Shown here in pieces: positions 17,409 through 26,327 of a stretch of DNA of 64,000 nucleotides; within the stretch, counting starts at the first letter, position 1; every line of letters starts with the position of its first letter. This stretch comes from Plantactinospora sp. KBS50 (GTDB lineage Bacteria; Actinomycetota; Actinomycetes; Mycobacteriales; Micromonosporaceae), in contig NZ_CP022961.1 in assembly GCF_002285795.1 (NCBI RefSeq), positions 930,001 to 994,000 of the forward strand, written 5' to 3'. Position numbers and translations under genes: made by a program. The notes beneath the pieces are model-generated. The model did not search any database, was not told the DNA's origin, and saw nothing but the letters and a program-made list of their open reading frames with translations.

Positions 17409-18889
17409 GGGCCGCCTGGCGGGTCGCCGACGTGCGTTCGGCCGAACAGGCGCTGCTCGCCACCGTCCCACCGGACACCCTCATGCACCGGGCCGCCGCC
17501 GGGCTCGCCCGCCGCTGCGGGCTGCTGCTGGGCGCGGCCGGCGGCGTGTACGGCTCCAGGGTGCTGCTCCTGGTCGGCTCGGGGGACAACGGTGGCGACG
17601 CGATGTTCGCCGGTGCGCTGCTGGCCGGCCGGGGCGCGGCGGTCAGCGCGCTGCTGCTGCGGCCGGACCGGGCGCACCGCGCCGCGCTCGCCGCCCTGCG
17701 CGCGGCCGGCGGCCGTACCGTCGAGACGCTGCCGGAGCGCGCGGACCTCGTGCTGGACGGGATCGTCGGGATCGGCGGCCGCGGCGGGCTGCGCGAGCCG
17801 GCCGCCCGGCTGGTGGCCGGGCTGGCCGGGTTGACCGACCGGTCCGGCGCCCGCCCCCCGGTGGTGGCCGTCGACATCCCGAGCGGGGTGGAGGTGGACA
17901 CCGGGGACGTGCCGCACTCCGGCGACGGCGCACCGACGGCGGTGACCGCGGACGTCACGGTGACCTTCGGCTGCCTCAAACCGGCCCTCGTGGTGGGGCC
18001 GGCCGCGGCCCGGGCCGGCCAGGTCGAGCTGGTGGACATCGGACTGGACCCGTGGCTGCGCACCGAGCCGGCGGTGCGGATCCCGGACGGCGCCGACATC
18101 CTCGGCTGGTGGCCGGAACTGGACGCCGCGTCCGAGAAGTACACCCGCGGCGTGGTGGGGGTGGCCACCGGTTCGGCCACCTATCCCGGCGCGGCCGTGC
18201 TCTCGGTGGCCGGCGCGCTGGCCGGGCCGACCGGTCTGGTGCGGTACGCGGGCGGGGCGAAGGCCGAGGTGCTGCACCACCACCCGTCGGTGATCGCCAC
18301 CGAGCGGGTGTCCGACGCGGGCCGGGTGCAGGCCTGGGTGTGCGGCTCGGGGCTGGGCTCCGGCGAACCGGCCGCGACCGCCCTGCGTACCGTGCTGGCG
18401 GCCCCGGTACCGGTGGTGCTGGACGCCGACGGGCTCACCCTGCTGGTCGACGGCTCGGCCGCGGACCGGCTGCGGGACCGGGACGCGCCGGTGGTGGTCA
18501 CCCCGCACGACCGGGAGTTCGCCCGGCTCGCCGGCGAGTCGCCCGGGTCGGACCGGGTCGGCGCCGCGCAGCGACTGGCGGCCTGGATGAACGCGGTGGT
18601 GCTGCTCAAGGGGGACCGGACCATCGTGGCCACCCCGGCGGGCCGGGCGTACGCCAATCCGACCGGCACCCCGGCGCTGGCCACCGGCGGCACCGGGGAC
18701 GTGCTGGCCGGGCTGCTCGGCTCGCTGCTGGCCGCCGGACTGGCTCCGGAACACGCCGCGGTGGCCGCGGCGTACCTGCACGGGCTGGCCGGCCGGGCGG
18801 CGGCCCGGCGCGGCCCGGTGACCGCGCCGGACGTGGCGACCGCACTGCGCGACGTGGTGCCGGCCGATCAGCGGGCCGACGATCGCTAG
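17405..18889 (+). CDS. nnr: bifunctional NAD(P)H-hydrate epimerase/dehydratase
   Basis: This enzyme repairs hydrated NADH and NADPH: the N-terminal YjeF_N domain (about residues 1-215) epimerises the R/S hydrates and the C-terminal carbohydrate-kinase-like domain (about 220-490) dehydrates the S form using ADP. Visible motifs are [16 protein letters not shown] near residue 58, [10 protein letters not shown], and the nucleotide-binding [14 protein letters not shown] near 430. At 494 residues it is full length. Its TAG stop supplies the first three bases of the alr -10 box (TAGGCT). Confidence 0.95.
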   Translation: MRAAWRVADVRSAEQALLATVPPDTLMHRAAAGLARRCGLLLGAAGGVYGSRVLLLVGSGDNGGDAMFAGALLAGRGAAVSALLLRPDRAHRAALAALRAAGGRTVETLPERADLVLDGIVGIGGRGGLREPAARLVAGLAGLTDRSGARPPVVAVDIPSGVEVDTGDVPHSGDGAPTAVTADVTVTFGCLKPALVVGPAAARAGQVELVDIGLDPWLRTEPAVRIPDGADILGWWPELDAASEKYTRGVVGVATGSATYPGAAVLSVAGALAGPTGLVRYAGGAKAEVLHHHPSVIATERVSDAGRVQAWVCGSGLGSGEPAATALRTVLAAPVPVVLDADGLTLLVDGSAADRLRDRDAPVVVTPHDREFARLAGESPGSDRVGAAQRLAAWMNAVVLLKGDRTIVATPAGRAYANPTGTPALATGGTGDVLAGLLGSLLAAGLAPEHAAVAAAYLHGLAGRAAARRGPVTAPDVATALRDVVPADQRADDR

Positions 18890-18899
18890 GCTGGGACCC
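18887..18899 (+). promoter_or_regulatory. leaderless -10 box of alr, overlapping the nnr stop
   Basis: TAGGCT (18887-18892) ends 7 nt before the alr ATG. Its first three bases are the stop codon of nnr, so the promoter is embedded in the operon junction. Confidence 0.55.
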
Positions 18900-20018
18900 A
18901 TGTGGCAGGCAGAGGTGCGGATCGACCTCGACGCGATCCGCGGCAACGTGGCGCGGCTGCGGGCCGGGACGACCGCCGAGGTGATGGCGGTCGTCAAGGC
19001 CGACGGGTACGGCCACGGCCTGTTGCCGGCGGCCCGGGCGGCACTCGACGGCGGCGCCACCTGGCTGGGCGTCTGCACCCTCGACGAGGCGCTCGCGCTG
19101 CGTCGGGGCGGCATCACCGTGCCGGTGCTGGCCTGGCTGCTCGCCCCCGGCCTGCCGCTGCACGAGGGCGTCGAGGCGCAGGTGGATCTCAGCGCCGCGA
19201 GCCTGGACCAGCTTCGTGAACTGGTCGAGGCCGCCGAGCAGGCGGGCCGGACGGCCCGGATCCACCTGAAGATCGACACCGGGCTGTCCCGCGGCGGCGC
19301 CACCGTGACCGAGTGGCCGGAACTGGTCGAGGCCGCCGCCAAGGCCCAGGCCGAGGGGTCCGTCGAGGTGGTCGGCGTGTGGAGCCACCTGGTGTACGCC
19401 GACCAGCCCGATCACCCCACCATCGACCAGCAGGTGTCGGCGTTCCACGACGCGCTGGCGGTGGCCGGGCAGGCCGGCCTGCGGCCGCGCTACCGGCACC
19501 TGGCCAACTCGGCGGCCACGCTGACCCGCCCGGACACCCACTTCGACCTCGTCCGGCCCGGGGTCGCGGTGTACGGGCTGTCCCCGATCGCCGGGGACAC
19601 GTTCGGGCTGCGTCCCGCGATGACCGCCCGGGCCCGGGTGATGCTGGTCAAGCGGGTGCCGGCCGGCACCGGGGTGTCGTACGGCCACACGTACCACACG
19701 CAGCGGGAGACCACCCTGGCCGTGGTGCCGCTGGGCTACGCCGACGGCGTACCGCGGCACGCCTCGGGCGTCGGCCCGGTGCGGCTGGCCGGGCGCAACC
19801 GCACGATCGCCGGCCGGGTGTGCATGGACCAGATCGTGCTGGACTGCGGCGACGATCCGGTCGCCGCCGGAGACGTGGCCACGCTCTTCGGCAGCGGCGA
19901 GGACGGCGGGCCGACCGCCGACGACTGGGCGGCCGTGGTGGGCACGATCAACTACGAGATCGTCACCCGGTTCGGCAGCGTCCGGGTGCCCCGGGTGTAC
20001 GACGGGATCCGGACATGA
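18900..20018 (+). CDS. alr: alanine racemase
   Basis: Alr interconverts L- and D-alanine and supplies D-Ala for peptidoglycan. The 372-residue product is full length. The PLP lysine is Lys33 in AVVKADGYGHG, and the second catalytic residue, a Tyr, lies in GVSYGHTYHT near residue 265. RVCMDQIVLD is the usual C-terminal substrate-site motif. The stop overlaps the start of the next hydrolase gene (ATGA), which begins a coupled string alr-hydrolase-tsaE. Confidence 0.96.
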   Translation: MWQAEVRIDLDAIRGNVARLRAGTTAEVMAVVKADGYGHGLLPAARAALDGGATWLGVCTLDEALALRRGGITVPVLAWLLAPGLPLHEGVEAQVDLSAASLDQLRELVEAAEQAGRTARIHLKIDTGLSRGGATVTEWPELVEAAAKAQAEGSVEVVGVWSHLVYADQPDHPTIDQQVSAFHDALAVAGQAGLRPRYRHLANSAATLTRPDTHFDLVRPGVAVYGLSPIAGDTFGLRPAMTARARVMLVKRVPAGTGVSYGHTYHTQRETTLAVVPLGYADGVPRHASGVGPVRLAGRNRTIAGRVCMDQIVLDCGDDPVAAGDVATLFGSGEDGGPTADDWAAVVGTINYEIVTRFGSVRVPRVYDGIRT

Positions 20019-21124
20019 GCGGTGCGCCGGCCCGGCGCCGGTCGGGGATTCCCGCGCCCCGCACGGCGGTACGCGCGGCCAGCATCGTCGGCGCCGCGGT
20101 GGGGGTGGCCGCCGCCGGGGTGGCCGCCGGCATCGCGGCGGAACGGGCGGTGGTCCGCCGCTCCAAGCGGGTCACCGACCCGTACGCGGACGAGGTGTTC
20201 GGCCCGCAGCCGTGCGAGGAGGAGTTCCCGCTGCGGCTGCCGGACGGCACGGACCTGCACGTCGAGATCGTGGAGGCGCCGGCCGCGGCGGCCGCCGGGC
20301 ACCCCACGCTGGTGTTCGTGCACGGTTTCTGCCTGGACATGGGCACCTTCCACTTCCAGCGCACCGCCCTGGCCCGGCGCGGCGGGCACCGGATGGTCTT
20401 CTACGACCAGCCCGGCCACGGCCGGTCCGGCTCGCTGCGGTCCGGCGAGTACGACCTGGCCCGGCTCGGCGACGCCCTGCGCGAGGTGGTCGAGCGCACG
20501 GTGCCGAACGGTCCACTGGTGCTGGTCGGGCACTCGATGGGCGGCATGACCATCATGGCGCTGGCCGAGCGGTATCCGGACCTGTTCGGCAACCGGGTGG
20601 TCGGCACCGTGCTGATGGCCACCTCGGCCGGCCGGCTGCGGCAGACCCGGCTGGGTGTGCCGGCCGTGCTGAGCCGGGCGGGCACCCCGCTGCTGCCCAT
20701 TCTGGACAACGCCACCCGGCTCTCCGGCGGCGTGCTGGACCGGGCGCGGCGGGCCACCACCAACGTCGCCTGGCTGCTGACCCGCCGGTACGGGTTCGGC
20801 ACCAGCCGGCCCAGTCCCGCGCTGGTCTCCTACGTGGAGGAGATGAACAGCCACACCAGCGCCGAGACGGTGGCGCGGTACCTGCGTACCCTGTACACGC
20901 ATTCCCGGCATCCGGCGCTGGCGGCGCTCGCCGGTACCCCGACCCTGGTGATCGTCGGCGACAAGGACCTGATCACGCCGCCCGAGCAGTCCGCGGAGAT
21001 CGTGCGCCGGCTGCCGGACGCGCAGTTCGTGCTGGTACCGGAGAGCGGTCACGTGGTGATGCTGGAGCATGCCGACGTCGTCAACGCGGCGCTGATGGAC
21101 TTTCTGGACAGGTTGGAGAAGTGA
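20015..21124 (+). CDS. alpha/beta-fold hydrolase, membrane-anchored
   Basis: The 369-residue product has a positively charged N-terminus and one Ala/Gly/Val-rich hydrophobic span (about residues 22-45), then an alpha/beta hydrolase domain. It has the oxyanion region FVHGFCLDMGT, DQPGHGRSG, nucleophile Ser in VGHSMGGMT near residue 173, Asp in VGDKDLITPP and His in ESGHVVMLEH. The catalytic triad is therefore complete. Hydrolases of this type sit between alr and tsaE in many actinobacteria; the substrate is unknown to me. It is coupled on both sides by four-base overlaps. Confidence 0.88.
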   Translation: MSGAPARRRSGIPAPRTAVRAASIVGAAVGVAAAGVAAGIAAERAVVRRSKRVTDPYADEVFGPQPCEEEFPLRLPDGTDLHVEIVEAPAAAAAGHPTLVFVHGFCLDMGTFHFQRTALARRGGHRMVFYDQPGHGRSGSLRSGEYDLARLGDALREVVERTVPNGPLVLVGHSMGGMTIMALAERYPDLFGNRVVGTVLMATSAGRLRQTRLGVPAVLSRAGTPLLPILDNATRLSGGVLDRARRATTNVAWLLTRRYGFGTSRPSPALVSYVEEMNSHTSAETVARYLRTLYTHSRHPALAALAGTPTLVIVGDKDLITPPEQSAEIVRRLPDAQFVLVPESGHVVMLEHADVVNAALMDFLDRLEK

Positions 21125-21606
21125 CCCGTACGGTGCGGAGCTTGCCCACGGTGGAGGACACCCACGCATTCGGCCGGACGCTCGCGGGCCGGCTGCGCGC
21201 CGGTGACCTGCTGGTGCTCACCGGTCCGCTGGGGGCCGGCAAGACGGCGCTGGTCCAGGGGATCGGTGCGGGTCTCGGGGTGGCCGGCGAGGTCACCTCG
21301 CCGACCTTCGTCATCGCCCGGGTGCACCGTGCCGATCCCGACCGGGGCGGCCGGGTGCCGCTGGTGCACGCCGACGCGTACCGGCTGGGCGACGCGACCG
21401 ACCCGCGGGCCGAGATCGACGACCTGGACCTGGACGCCTCGATGGACGAGGCGGTCACCGTGGTCGAGTGGGGCGAGGGCCTGGTGGAACAGCTGGGCGA
21501 CGCCCATCTGCGGATCCGGATCGACCGCCGGGACGACGACACCCGGCTTGTCGAGTTGGAACCGGTGGGCGGCGACTGGGCGGACCGGCTGGCCGGCTGG
21601 AGCTGA
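21121..21606 (+). CDS. tsaE: tRNA t6A threonylcarbamoylation ATPase TsaE
   Basis: TsaE is the P-loop ATPase that works with TsaB and TsaD to place threonylcarbamoyl on A37 of ANN-decoding tRNAs. The 161-residue product has the Walker A motif GPLGAGKT near residue 35, TSPTFVIAR near 60 and a Walker B-like VVEWGEGL near 117, all expected. The GTG start overlaps the upstream stop (GTGA). Its partners tsaB and tsaD lie less than 3 kb downstream, separated only by ung. Confidence 0.95.
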   Translation: MTRTVRSLPTVEDTHAFGRTLAGRLRAGDLLVLTGPLGAGKTALVQGIGAGLGVAGEVTSPTFVIARVHRADPDRGGRVPLVHADAYRLGDATDPRAEIDDLDLDASMDEAVTVVEWGEGLVEQLGDAHLRIRIDRRDDDTRLVELEPVGGDWADRLAGWS

Positions 21607-21684
21607 GCCGGCCGGCGCTGTCGTACCCCCGTCGTACCCTCTGCTGGCCGCAGCACCGCCGACCCCGACCGGAGACCCTCGCCG

Positions 21685-22398
21685 ATGACCGACGCCGCAC
21701 CCGCATCCGTACCCACCCTCGACCTGCCCGCGCTGTTGCCGCCCGCCTGGCGGGAGGCGCTGGCGCCCCACCTGGAGCCCGCCGACACGGCCGCGCTCGG
21801 CGCGTTCGTCGCGCGGGAGTACGCGAGCCGCCAGGTCTACCCGCCGGTCGAGGACCTGTTCGCCGCCTACCGGCTGTGCCAGCCGCAGGACTGCCGGGTG
21901 CTGCTGCTGGGCCAGGACCCGTACCACCGGGCCGGCCAGGCGCACGGGTTGAGCTTCAGCGTCCGGCCCGGCGTACGCGTCCCGCCCTCGCTGCGCAACG
22001 TCTTCCGGGAGCTGGCCGCGGACCTGGAGGTGGATCCGCCGGTCGGCGGCGACCTGACCGGCTGGGCGGAACAGGGCGTGCTGCTGCTCAACTCGGTGCT
22101 CACGGTCCGCGAGGGCAGCCCGAACTCGCACGCCGGCCACGGCTGGGAGGCGTTCACCGACGCGACCATCCGCGCCCTGGACGCCCGTGCCGAGCGGATC
22201 GTCTTCCTGCTCTGGGGCGGGTACGCCCGGCGCAAGCGGGGGCTGATCGTGAACCCCGCGCACGTGGTGCTGGAGGCCGGTCATCCCAGCCCGCTCAACC
22301 CGCGCGGCTTCCGCGGCTGCCGGGCGTTCAGCGCGACCAACAAGGCGCTGGCCGACGCGGGCCGCCCGACCATCGTCTGGGAGCACCCGGCCGGCTGA
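21685..22398 (+). CDS. ung: uracil-DNA glycosylase, family 1
   Basis: Ung removes uracil arising from cytosine deamination, important in a GC-rich genome. The 237-residue product has the water-activating motif GQDPYH near residue 75, LLLNSVLTV near 135, and the minor-groove loop GHPSPLN near 197, so all catalytic elements are present. GGAGA lies 9 nt before the ATG. Its insertion between tsaE and tsaB differs from the M. tuberculosis order as I recall it, where tsaE and tsaB are adjacent. Confidence 0.96.
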   Translation: MTDAAPASVPTLDLPALLPPAWREALAPHLEPADTAALGAFVAREYASRQVYPPVEDLFAAYRLCQPQDCRVLLLGQDPYHRAGQAHGLSFSVRPGVRVPPSLRNVFRELAADLEVDPPVGGDLTGWAEQGVLLLNSVLTVREGSPNSHAGHGWEAFTDATIRALDARAERIVFLLWGGYARRKRGLIVNPAHVVLEAGHPSPLNPRGFRGCRAFSATNKALADAGRPTIVWEHPAG

Positions 22399-22475
22399 CC
22401 TGCGCCCACCGCGGTCGCCGTGGGTGACTTCCGGCCGCCCGGTCGGGTTACCCGGGGGCGGGAATCGTCGCGAGC

Positions 22476-22487
22476 TAGGGTGTTGCC
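22476..22487 (+). promoter_or_regulatory. leaderless -10 box of tsaB
   Basis: TAGGGT (22476-22481) is followed by 6 nt and the GTG start, with no ribosome site. Confidence 0.55.
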
Positions 22488-23165
22488 GTGCTCGTTCTCG
22501 TGGTGGATTCGTCGACGCCGGCTGTGACGGCGGCGCTGGCCGAGTTGACCGGTACCGCGGTCGCGATCCGGGCCGAACGCCGGACGGTGGATGCCCGGGC
22601 GCACGGCGAGTTGCTGGCGCCGGGCATCGACGCGGTGCTGGCCGAGGCGGGTGTCCGGCCGGCGGACCTGGCGGCGATCGTGGCCGGCACCGGACCCGGC
22701 CCGTTCACCGGCCTGCGGGTCGGGCTGGTCACGGCCGCCACCATGGGCCAGGTGCTCGGCATCCCGACGTACGGCGTCTGCTCGCTGGACGCGCTCGGCC
22801 GGGCCGCGGCCGGGGCCGGCCCGGTGCTGGTGGCCAGCGACGCCCGGCGCCGGGAGGTCTACTGGGCGGTCTACGACGGGGCCGGCGGCCGGTTGGCCGG
22901 CCCGGAGGTGGGTCCGGCGGAGGACGCGGTGGCGCGAGCCCGGGACCTGGGCGTCGACGCCGCGGTCGGCGAGGGCGCCCACCGGTACGCCGAGCGGATC
23001 GACCTGCCGTTGCGGGCCGAGCCGCGGTTCCCGCCCGCGCTTGCCCTCGCCGAGCTGGCCGCCCCGCGGGCCGCCGCCGGCGCGGCGACCGAGCCGCTCA
23101 CCCCGCTGTACCTGCGCCGGCCGGACGCGGTGGCGGCAACCGCACGCAAGCCGGTGCTGCCGTGA
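22488..23165 (+). CDS. tsaB: tRNA t6A threonylcarbamoylation protein TsaB
   Basis: TsaB is the non-catalytic ASKHA-fold scaffold that pairs with TsaD in t6A synthesis. The 225-residue product shows LVVDSSTPAVTAAL at the N-terminus and GTGPGPFTGLRVGL near residue 67, the family signature. The GTG start is defined by the leaderless promoter. rimI and tsaD follow with a 13-bp gap and an 8-bp overlap respectively, the standard actinobacterial order. Confidence 0.95.
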   Translation: MLVLVVDSSTPAVTAALAELTGTAVAIRAERRTVDARAHGELLAPGIDAVLAEAGVRPADLAAIVAGTGPGPFTGLRVGLVTAATMGQVLGIPTYGVCSLDALGRAAAGAGPVLVASDARRREVYWAVYDGAGGRLAGPEVGPAEDAVARARDLGVDAAVGEGAHRYAERIDLPLRAEPRFPPALALAELAAPRAAAGAATEPLTPLYLRRPDAVAATARKPVLP

Positions 23166-23178
23166 GGCCAGGATCCCG

Positions 23179-23634
23179 GTGAGCGCGCCGGTGCGGATCG
23201 TGCCGATGCGCTGGTGGCACATCGAGGCCGTGCTGCCGATGGAGGACGACCTGTTCGGCGTCGAGCGCTGGTCGGCCGCGATGTTCTGGAACGAGCTGGC
23301 GAACGGCCACCACTACGTCGTCGCGCTGCCGGAGCGCGGTGAGCAGCCCGTCGGGTACGCCGGCCTGGCCCTGCAACCGCCGGCCGAGGCGTGGGTGCAG
23401 AACATCGCGGTACGCCGGGACCGGCAGCGCTCCGGAGTGGGCCGGGCGCTGCTGGCCGAGCTGCTGCGGACGGCCGACGACGCGGGCGTGCGCACGGTGC
23501 TGCTGGAGGTGGCCGTGGACAACGCGCCGGCCCAGAAGCTCTACGCCCGCAACGGCTTCGAGCCGCTCGGGATCCGGCGCGGCTACTACCAACCGAGCAA
23601 CACCGACGCGCTGGTGATGGAGCGACATGGCTGA
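23179..23634 (+). CDS. rimI: ribosomal protein S18-alanine N-acetyltransferase RimI
   Basis: RimI acetylates the N-terminal alanine of ribosomal protein S18 and is a GNAT-fold enzyme. The 151-residue product has [17 protein letters not shown], the acetyl-CoA pyrophosphate loop, near residue 76, and [20 protein letters not shown] near 112, a strong RimI signature. The GTG 23179 is the best start; TsaD overlaps its last eight bases. As the gene sits between tsaB and tsaD, expression is linked to tRNA modification. Confidence 0.93.
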   Translation: MSAPVRIVPMRWWHIEAVLPMEDDLFGVERWSAAMFWNELANGHHYVVALPERGEQPVGYAGLALQPPAEAWVQNIAVRRDRQRSGVGRALLAELLRTADDAGVRTVLLEVAVDNAPAQKLYARNGFEPLGIRRGYYQPSNTDALVMERHG

Positions 23635-24706
23635 CGAACCGCTGATCCTCGGCATCGAGACGTCCTGCGACGAGACGGGCGTGGGCATCGTCCGCGGGCA
23701 CACCCTGCTGGCCGACGCCATCGCCTCCAGCGTCGCCGAGCACGCCCGGTTCGGCGGGGTGGTGCCAGAGGTGGCCAGCCGGGCGCACCTAGAGGCGATC
23801 GTGCCGACCATGCGGCGGGCGCTGGCGGAGGCGGGGGTGACGATCGCCGACATCGACGCTATCGCGGTCACCGCCGGGCCGGGCCTGGCCGGGGCGCTGC
23901 TGGTCGGCGTCGCCGCCGCGAAGGGGTACGCGCTTGCCGCCGAGAAGCCGGTGTACGGGGTGAACCACCTGGCCGCGCACGTGGCGGTGGACACCCTGGA
24001 GCACGGCCCGCTGCCCGAGCCGGCCATCGCGCTGCTGGTCTCCGGCGGGCACTCCTCGCTGCTGCTGGTCGACGACCTGGCCCGCGGGGTGACGCCGCTG
24101 GGCGCCACCATCGACGACGCGGCCGGCGAGGCGTTCGACAAGGTCGCCCGGCTGCTCGGGCTGCCGTTCCCGGGCGGGCCGCCGATCGACCGCGAGGCGC
24201 GGGCCGGGGACGCGGCGGCCATCGCGTTCCCGCGCGGGCTGACCGCGCCGAAGGACCAGGCCGCGCACCGGTACGACTTCTCGTTCTCGGGCCTGAAGAC
24301 GGCGGTGGCCCGCTGGGTGGAGGCCCGGCAACGGGCCGGCGAGCCGGTGCCGGTGGCGGATGTGGCGGCCTCGTTCCAGGAGGCGGTCTGCGACGTGCTG
24401 ACCGCGAAGGCGATCGACGCCTGCCGGGCGAACGGGGTGCAGACCCTGGTCATCGGCGGCGGCGTGGCGGCGAACTCCCGGCTGCGGGCGGTGGCCGAGC
24501 AGCGGGCCGCCCGGCACGGCATCCGGGTGCGGGTGCCGAGGCCGAAGTTGTGCACCGACAACGGCGCCATGGTGGCGGCGCTCGGCGCGCACCTGGTGGC
24601 CGCCGACGTCGCACCGAGCAAACTGGACCTGCCGGCCGACAGCGCGCTGCCGCTGACGGTGGTCAGCGTCCAGGCCGACCGGTACGGGAGGAGGACGACC
24701 GGATGA
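23627..24706 (+). CDS. tsaD: tRNA t6A threonylcarbamoyltransferase TsaD
   Basis: TsaD transfers the threonylcarbamoyl group to A37 of tRNA. The 359-residue product has [14 protein letters not shown] at the N-terminus, the metal-binding HLAAH (HX3H) near residue 113, SGGHSSL, and the C-terminal [13 protein letters not shown] with the metal-binding Asp. Length and motifs are normal. It overlaps rimI by eight bases and a small ORF begins at its stop (ATGA). Confidence 0.97.
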   Translation: MADEPLILGIETSCDETGVGIVRGHTLLADAIASSVAEHARFGGVVPEVASRAHLEAIVPTMRRALAEAGVTIADIDAIAVTAGPGLAGALLVGVAAAKGYALAAEKPVYGVNHLAAHVAVDTLEHGPLPEPAIALLVSGGHSSLLLVDDLARGVTPLGATIDDAAGEAFDKVARLLGLPFPGGPPIDREARAGDAAAIAFPRGLTAPKDQAAHRYDFSFSGLKTAVARWVEARQRAGEPVPVADVAASFQEAVCDVLTAKAIDACRANGVQTLVIGGGVAANSRLRAVAEQRAARHGIRVRVPRPKLCTDNGAMVAALGAHLVAADVAPSKLDLPADSALPLTVVSVQADRYGRRTTG

Positions 24707-24957
24707 TCGTGCGGATGTGGGAGGCGCGGGCCGAACCGAAGGGCTTCGCCGAGCTGATCGCGTGGGTCTGCGACGTGGCGGTGCCGGAGTTCGAGCACGA
24801 TCCGCGGCACGCGGGCAGCGAGGTCTTCTCGTCCACCGACGACCGGATCGTGGTCATCTCCCGCTGGCGGGGTGCGCCGCCGTCGATGCCGGATCCGCCG
24901 CCGCTGCTGGTCGCGCGCCCGCCGCACGAATGGGACTTCACCCCGGTCGACCGGTGA
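24703..24957 (+). CDS. conserved small protein after tsaD, possibly ABM-like
   Basis: The 84-residue product (starting [15 protein letters not shown], with [12 protein letters not shown] in the second half) is not a family I can name with certainty. The pattern, an initial strand ending in WEARAEP, a helix, then VISRW, is reminiscent of small dimeric ferredoxin-like (ABM/Dabb) proteins. Its ATG overlaps the tsaD stop by four bases, so it is translated as part of the tsaB operon. Confidence 0.7.
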   Translation: MIVRMWEARAEPKGFAELIAWVCDVAVPEFEHDPRHAGSEVFSSTDDRIVVISRWRGAPPSMPDPPPLLVARPPHEWDFTPVDR

Positions 24958-24981
24958 GCCCGCCGGGCCGTCAGCCGGATC

Positions 24982-25013
24982 GGCCGTGAGTCGGGTCGGC
25001 CGTGAGTCGGGTC
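24982..25013. repeat. 16-bp tandem duplication
   Basis: GGCCGTGAGTCGGGTC occurs twice back to back (24982-24997 and 24998-25013) in the 75-bp gap between the convergent small ORF and map genes. No clear hairpin terminator is visible here. Confidence 0.7.
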
Positions 25014-25032
25014 GGGGGCGACCGGTGGACCC

Positions 25033-25851
25033 TCAGGAGGCCGTGCCGGGCTTGCTGGCCGGGCCGGCCGCGGCGGTGCCCCGCGCGGGCCGCCGGGTCA
25101 GCACCCGGGTGCCGGACGGGGTGATGGCGACGGTGTGTTCGGAGTGGGCGGTGCGGGAGCCGTCGGCGGAGCGGATCGTCCAGCCGTCCCGATCAAATTT
25201 GATCTTGTCGGTGGTCCGGCAGAACCAGGGTTCGATGGCGATGGTGAGGCCGGGATCGAGCCGTATCCCGCGGCGGGCGCGGCCGGTGTTGGGCACGTGC
25301 GGTGCCTCGTGCATGGTGCGGCCGATGCCGTGGCCGCCGAACTCGGCGTTGACGCCGTAGCCGTAGGAGCGGGCCACCTCGCCGATCGCGGCGGAGATGT
25401 CGCCGAGCCGGCCACCGGGGGCCGCGGCGGCGATGCCGGCCGCCAGGGCCACCTCGGTGGCCTCGATCAGCCGCAGGTCGGCCGGATCGGGGGTGCCGAC
25501 GATGACGGAGAGCGCGGAGTCGGCGACCCAGCCGTCGATGCCGACCGCCATGTCGATGCTGAGCAGGTCGCCGTCGCGCAGCGGATAGCTGTGTGGCAGG
25601 CCGTGCAGCACGGCGTCGTTGACCGACAGGCACAGCACGTTGCGGAACGGGCCGCGGCCGAACGACGGGGCGTAGTCCCAGTAGCAGGATTCGGCGCCGC
25701 GTTCGGAGATCCGGCGGCGGGCGTGGTGTTCGAGGTCCATCAGGTTGACGCCGACCTCGGCGACATCGCTCAACTCCGCGAGCAGTTCGCCGACGAACTG
25801 GCCGGCCACCGCCATCCGGTCGATCTCCTCGGCGGACTTGAGCTCGATCAC
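25033..25851 (-). CDS. map: methionine aminopeptidase, type I
   Basis: Map removes N-terminal methionine from nascent proteins. The 272-residue product has the five expected metal ligands: Asp in LSIDMAVGIDGWVADSA (two Asp near residues 98 and 109), His in GGHGIGRTMHEAP near 172, and Glu in AIEPWF and SEHTVAI. It lacks the N-terminal zinc-finger/SH3 extension of some actinobacterial Map proteins. GTG 25851 has AGGGAGG 7 nt upstream. It is divergent from a small XRE regulator, and a palindrome overlaps the map -10 region. A second map gene is probably elsewhere in the genome. Confidence 0.93.
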   Translation of the reverse strand: MIELKSAEEIDRMAVAGQFVGELLAELSDVAEVGVNLMDLEHHARRRISERGAESCYWDYAPSFGRGPFRNVLCLSVNDAVLHGLPHSYPLRDGDLLSIDMAVGIDGWVADSALSVIVGTPDPADLRLIEATEVALAAGIAAAAPGGRLGDISAAIGEVARSYGYGVNAEFGGHGIGRTMHEAPHVPNTGRARRGIRLDPGLTIAIEPWFCRTTDKIKFDRDGWTIRSADGSRTAHSEHTVAITPSGTRVLTRRPARGTAAAGPASKPGTAS

Positions 25852-25872
25852 GACAGCCTCCCTCTCCTGTGC

Positions 25873-25886
25873 GGTATTTTTATACC
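25873..25886. promoter_or_regulatory. GGTAT-TTTT-ATACC palindrome in the map/XRE divergent region
   Basis: Five-base arms flank a TTTT centre. On the minus strand the palindrome contains TATAAA (25878-25883), placed as the map -10 box about 20 nt before its ribosome site. It is strikingly AT-rich in this region and could be an operator for the adjacent XRE protein; binding is inference. Confidence 0.55.
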
Positions 25887-25913
25887 ACGGCAGGTCGGGG
25901 CCGCTGCCGGGGA

Positions 25914-25925
25914 TATCCTGCTGGC
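25914..25925 (+). promoter_or_regulatory. leaderless -10 box of the XRE regulator
   Basis: TATCCT (25914-25919) is followed by 6 nt and the ATG at 25926, with no ribosome site. Confidence 0.55.
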
Positions 25926-26192
25926 ATGGTTCGCCAACCGCTCACCGCCGAACAGATCGCCGCGGGCCGGCGCCTCGGCGCCGCACTGCGGGTGGCGCGG
26001 GCCGACCGCAGCCTCGTCGAGGTGGCCCTGGCGGCCGGCATCTCCCCCGAGACGCTGCGCAAGATCGAGGGCGGGCGCCTGCCCGCGCCGGCGTTCGGCA
26101 CCGTGGTCGGCCTCAGCCGGGCCCTCGACGTCCCCCTCGGTGAGCTGGCCGACGTCTGGCTGGCCGACCTGCCGATCCGGCAGGCGTCATAG
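25926..26192 (+). CDS. XRE-family helix-turn-helix regulator
   Basis: The 88-residue product is little more than one XRE DNA-binding domain: LGAALRVARADRSLVEVALAAGISPETLRKIEGGR, with the recognition helix near residues 43-52, and LSRALDVPLGELADVW after it. No ligand domain is present. It is divergent from map across 74 bp containing an AT-rich palindrome, so it may regulate map and itself. Confidence 0.88.
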   Translation: MVRQPLTAEQIAAGRRLGAALRVARADRSLVEVALAAGISPETLRKIEGGRLPAPAFGTVVGLSRALDVPLGELADVWLADLPIRQAS

Positions 26193-26314
26193 CTTCGCCA
26201 ACCGCGACGGCCGCGGCAACCGCGGTATCGGAACGACACCGGCAGAGCGGGCCAGAACGGGATCTCCCGCTGGAGCGCGGCGAAAACGGTTCGCGCGGGT
26301 ACGCGGCCACCCCT

Positions 26315-26327
26315 TAGCGTTCCGGCT
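26315..26327 (+). promoter_or_regulatory. leaderless -10 box of the ABC exporter operon
   Basis: TAGCGT (26315-26320) is followed by 7 nt and GTG 26328; the ATG at 26331 is the next codon. Confidence 0.5.
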
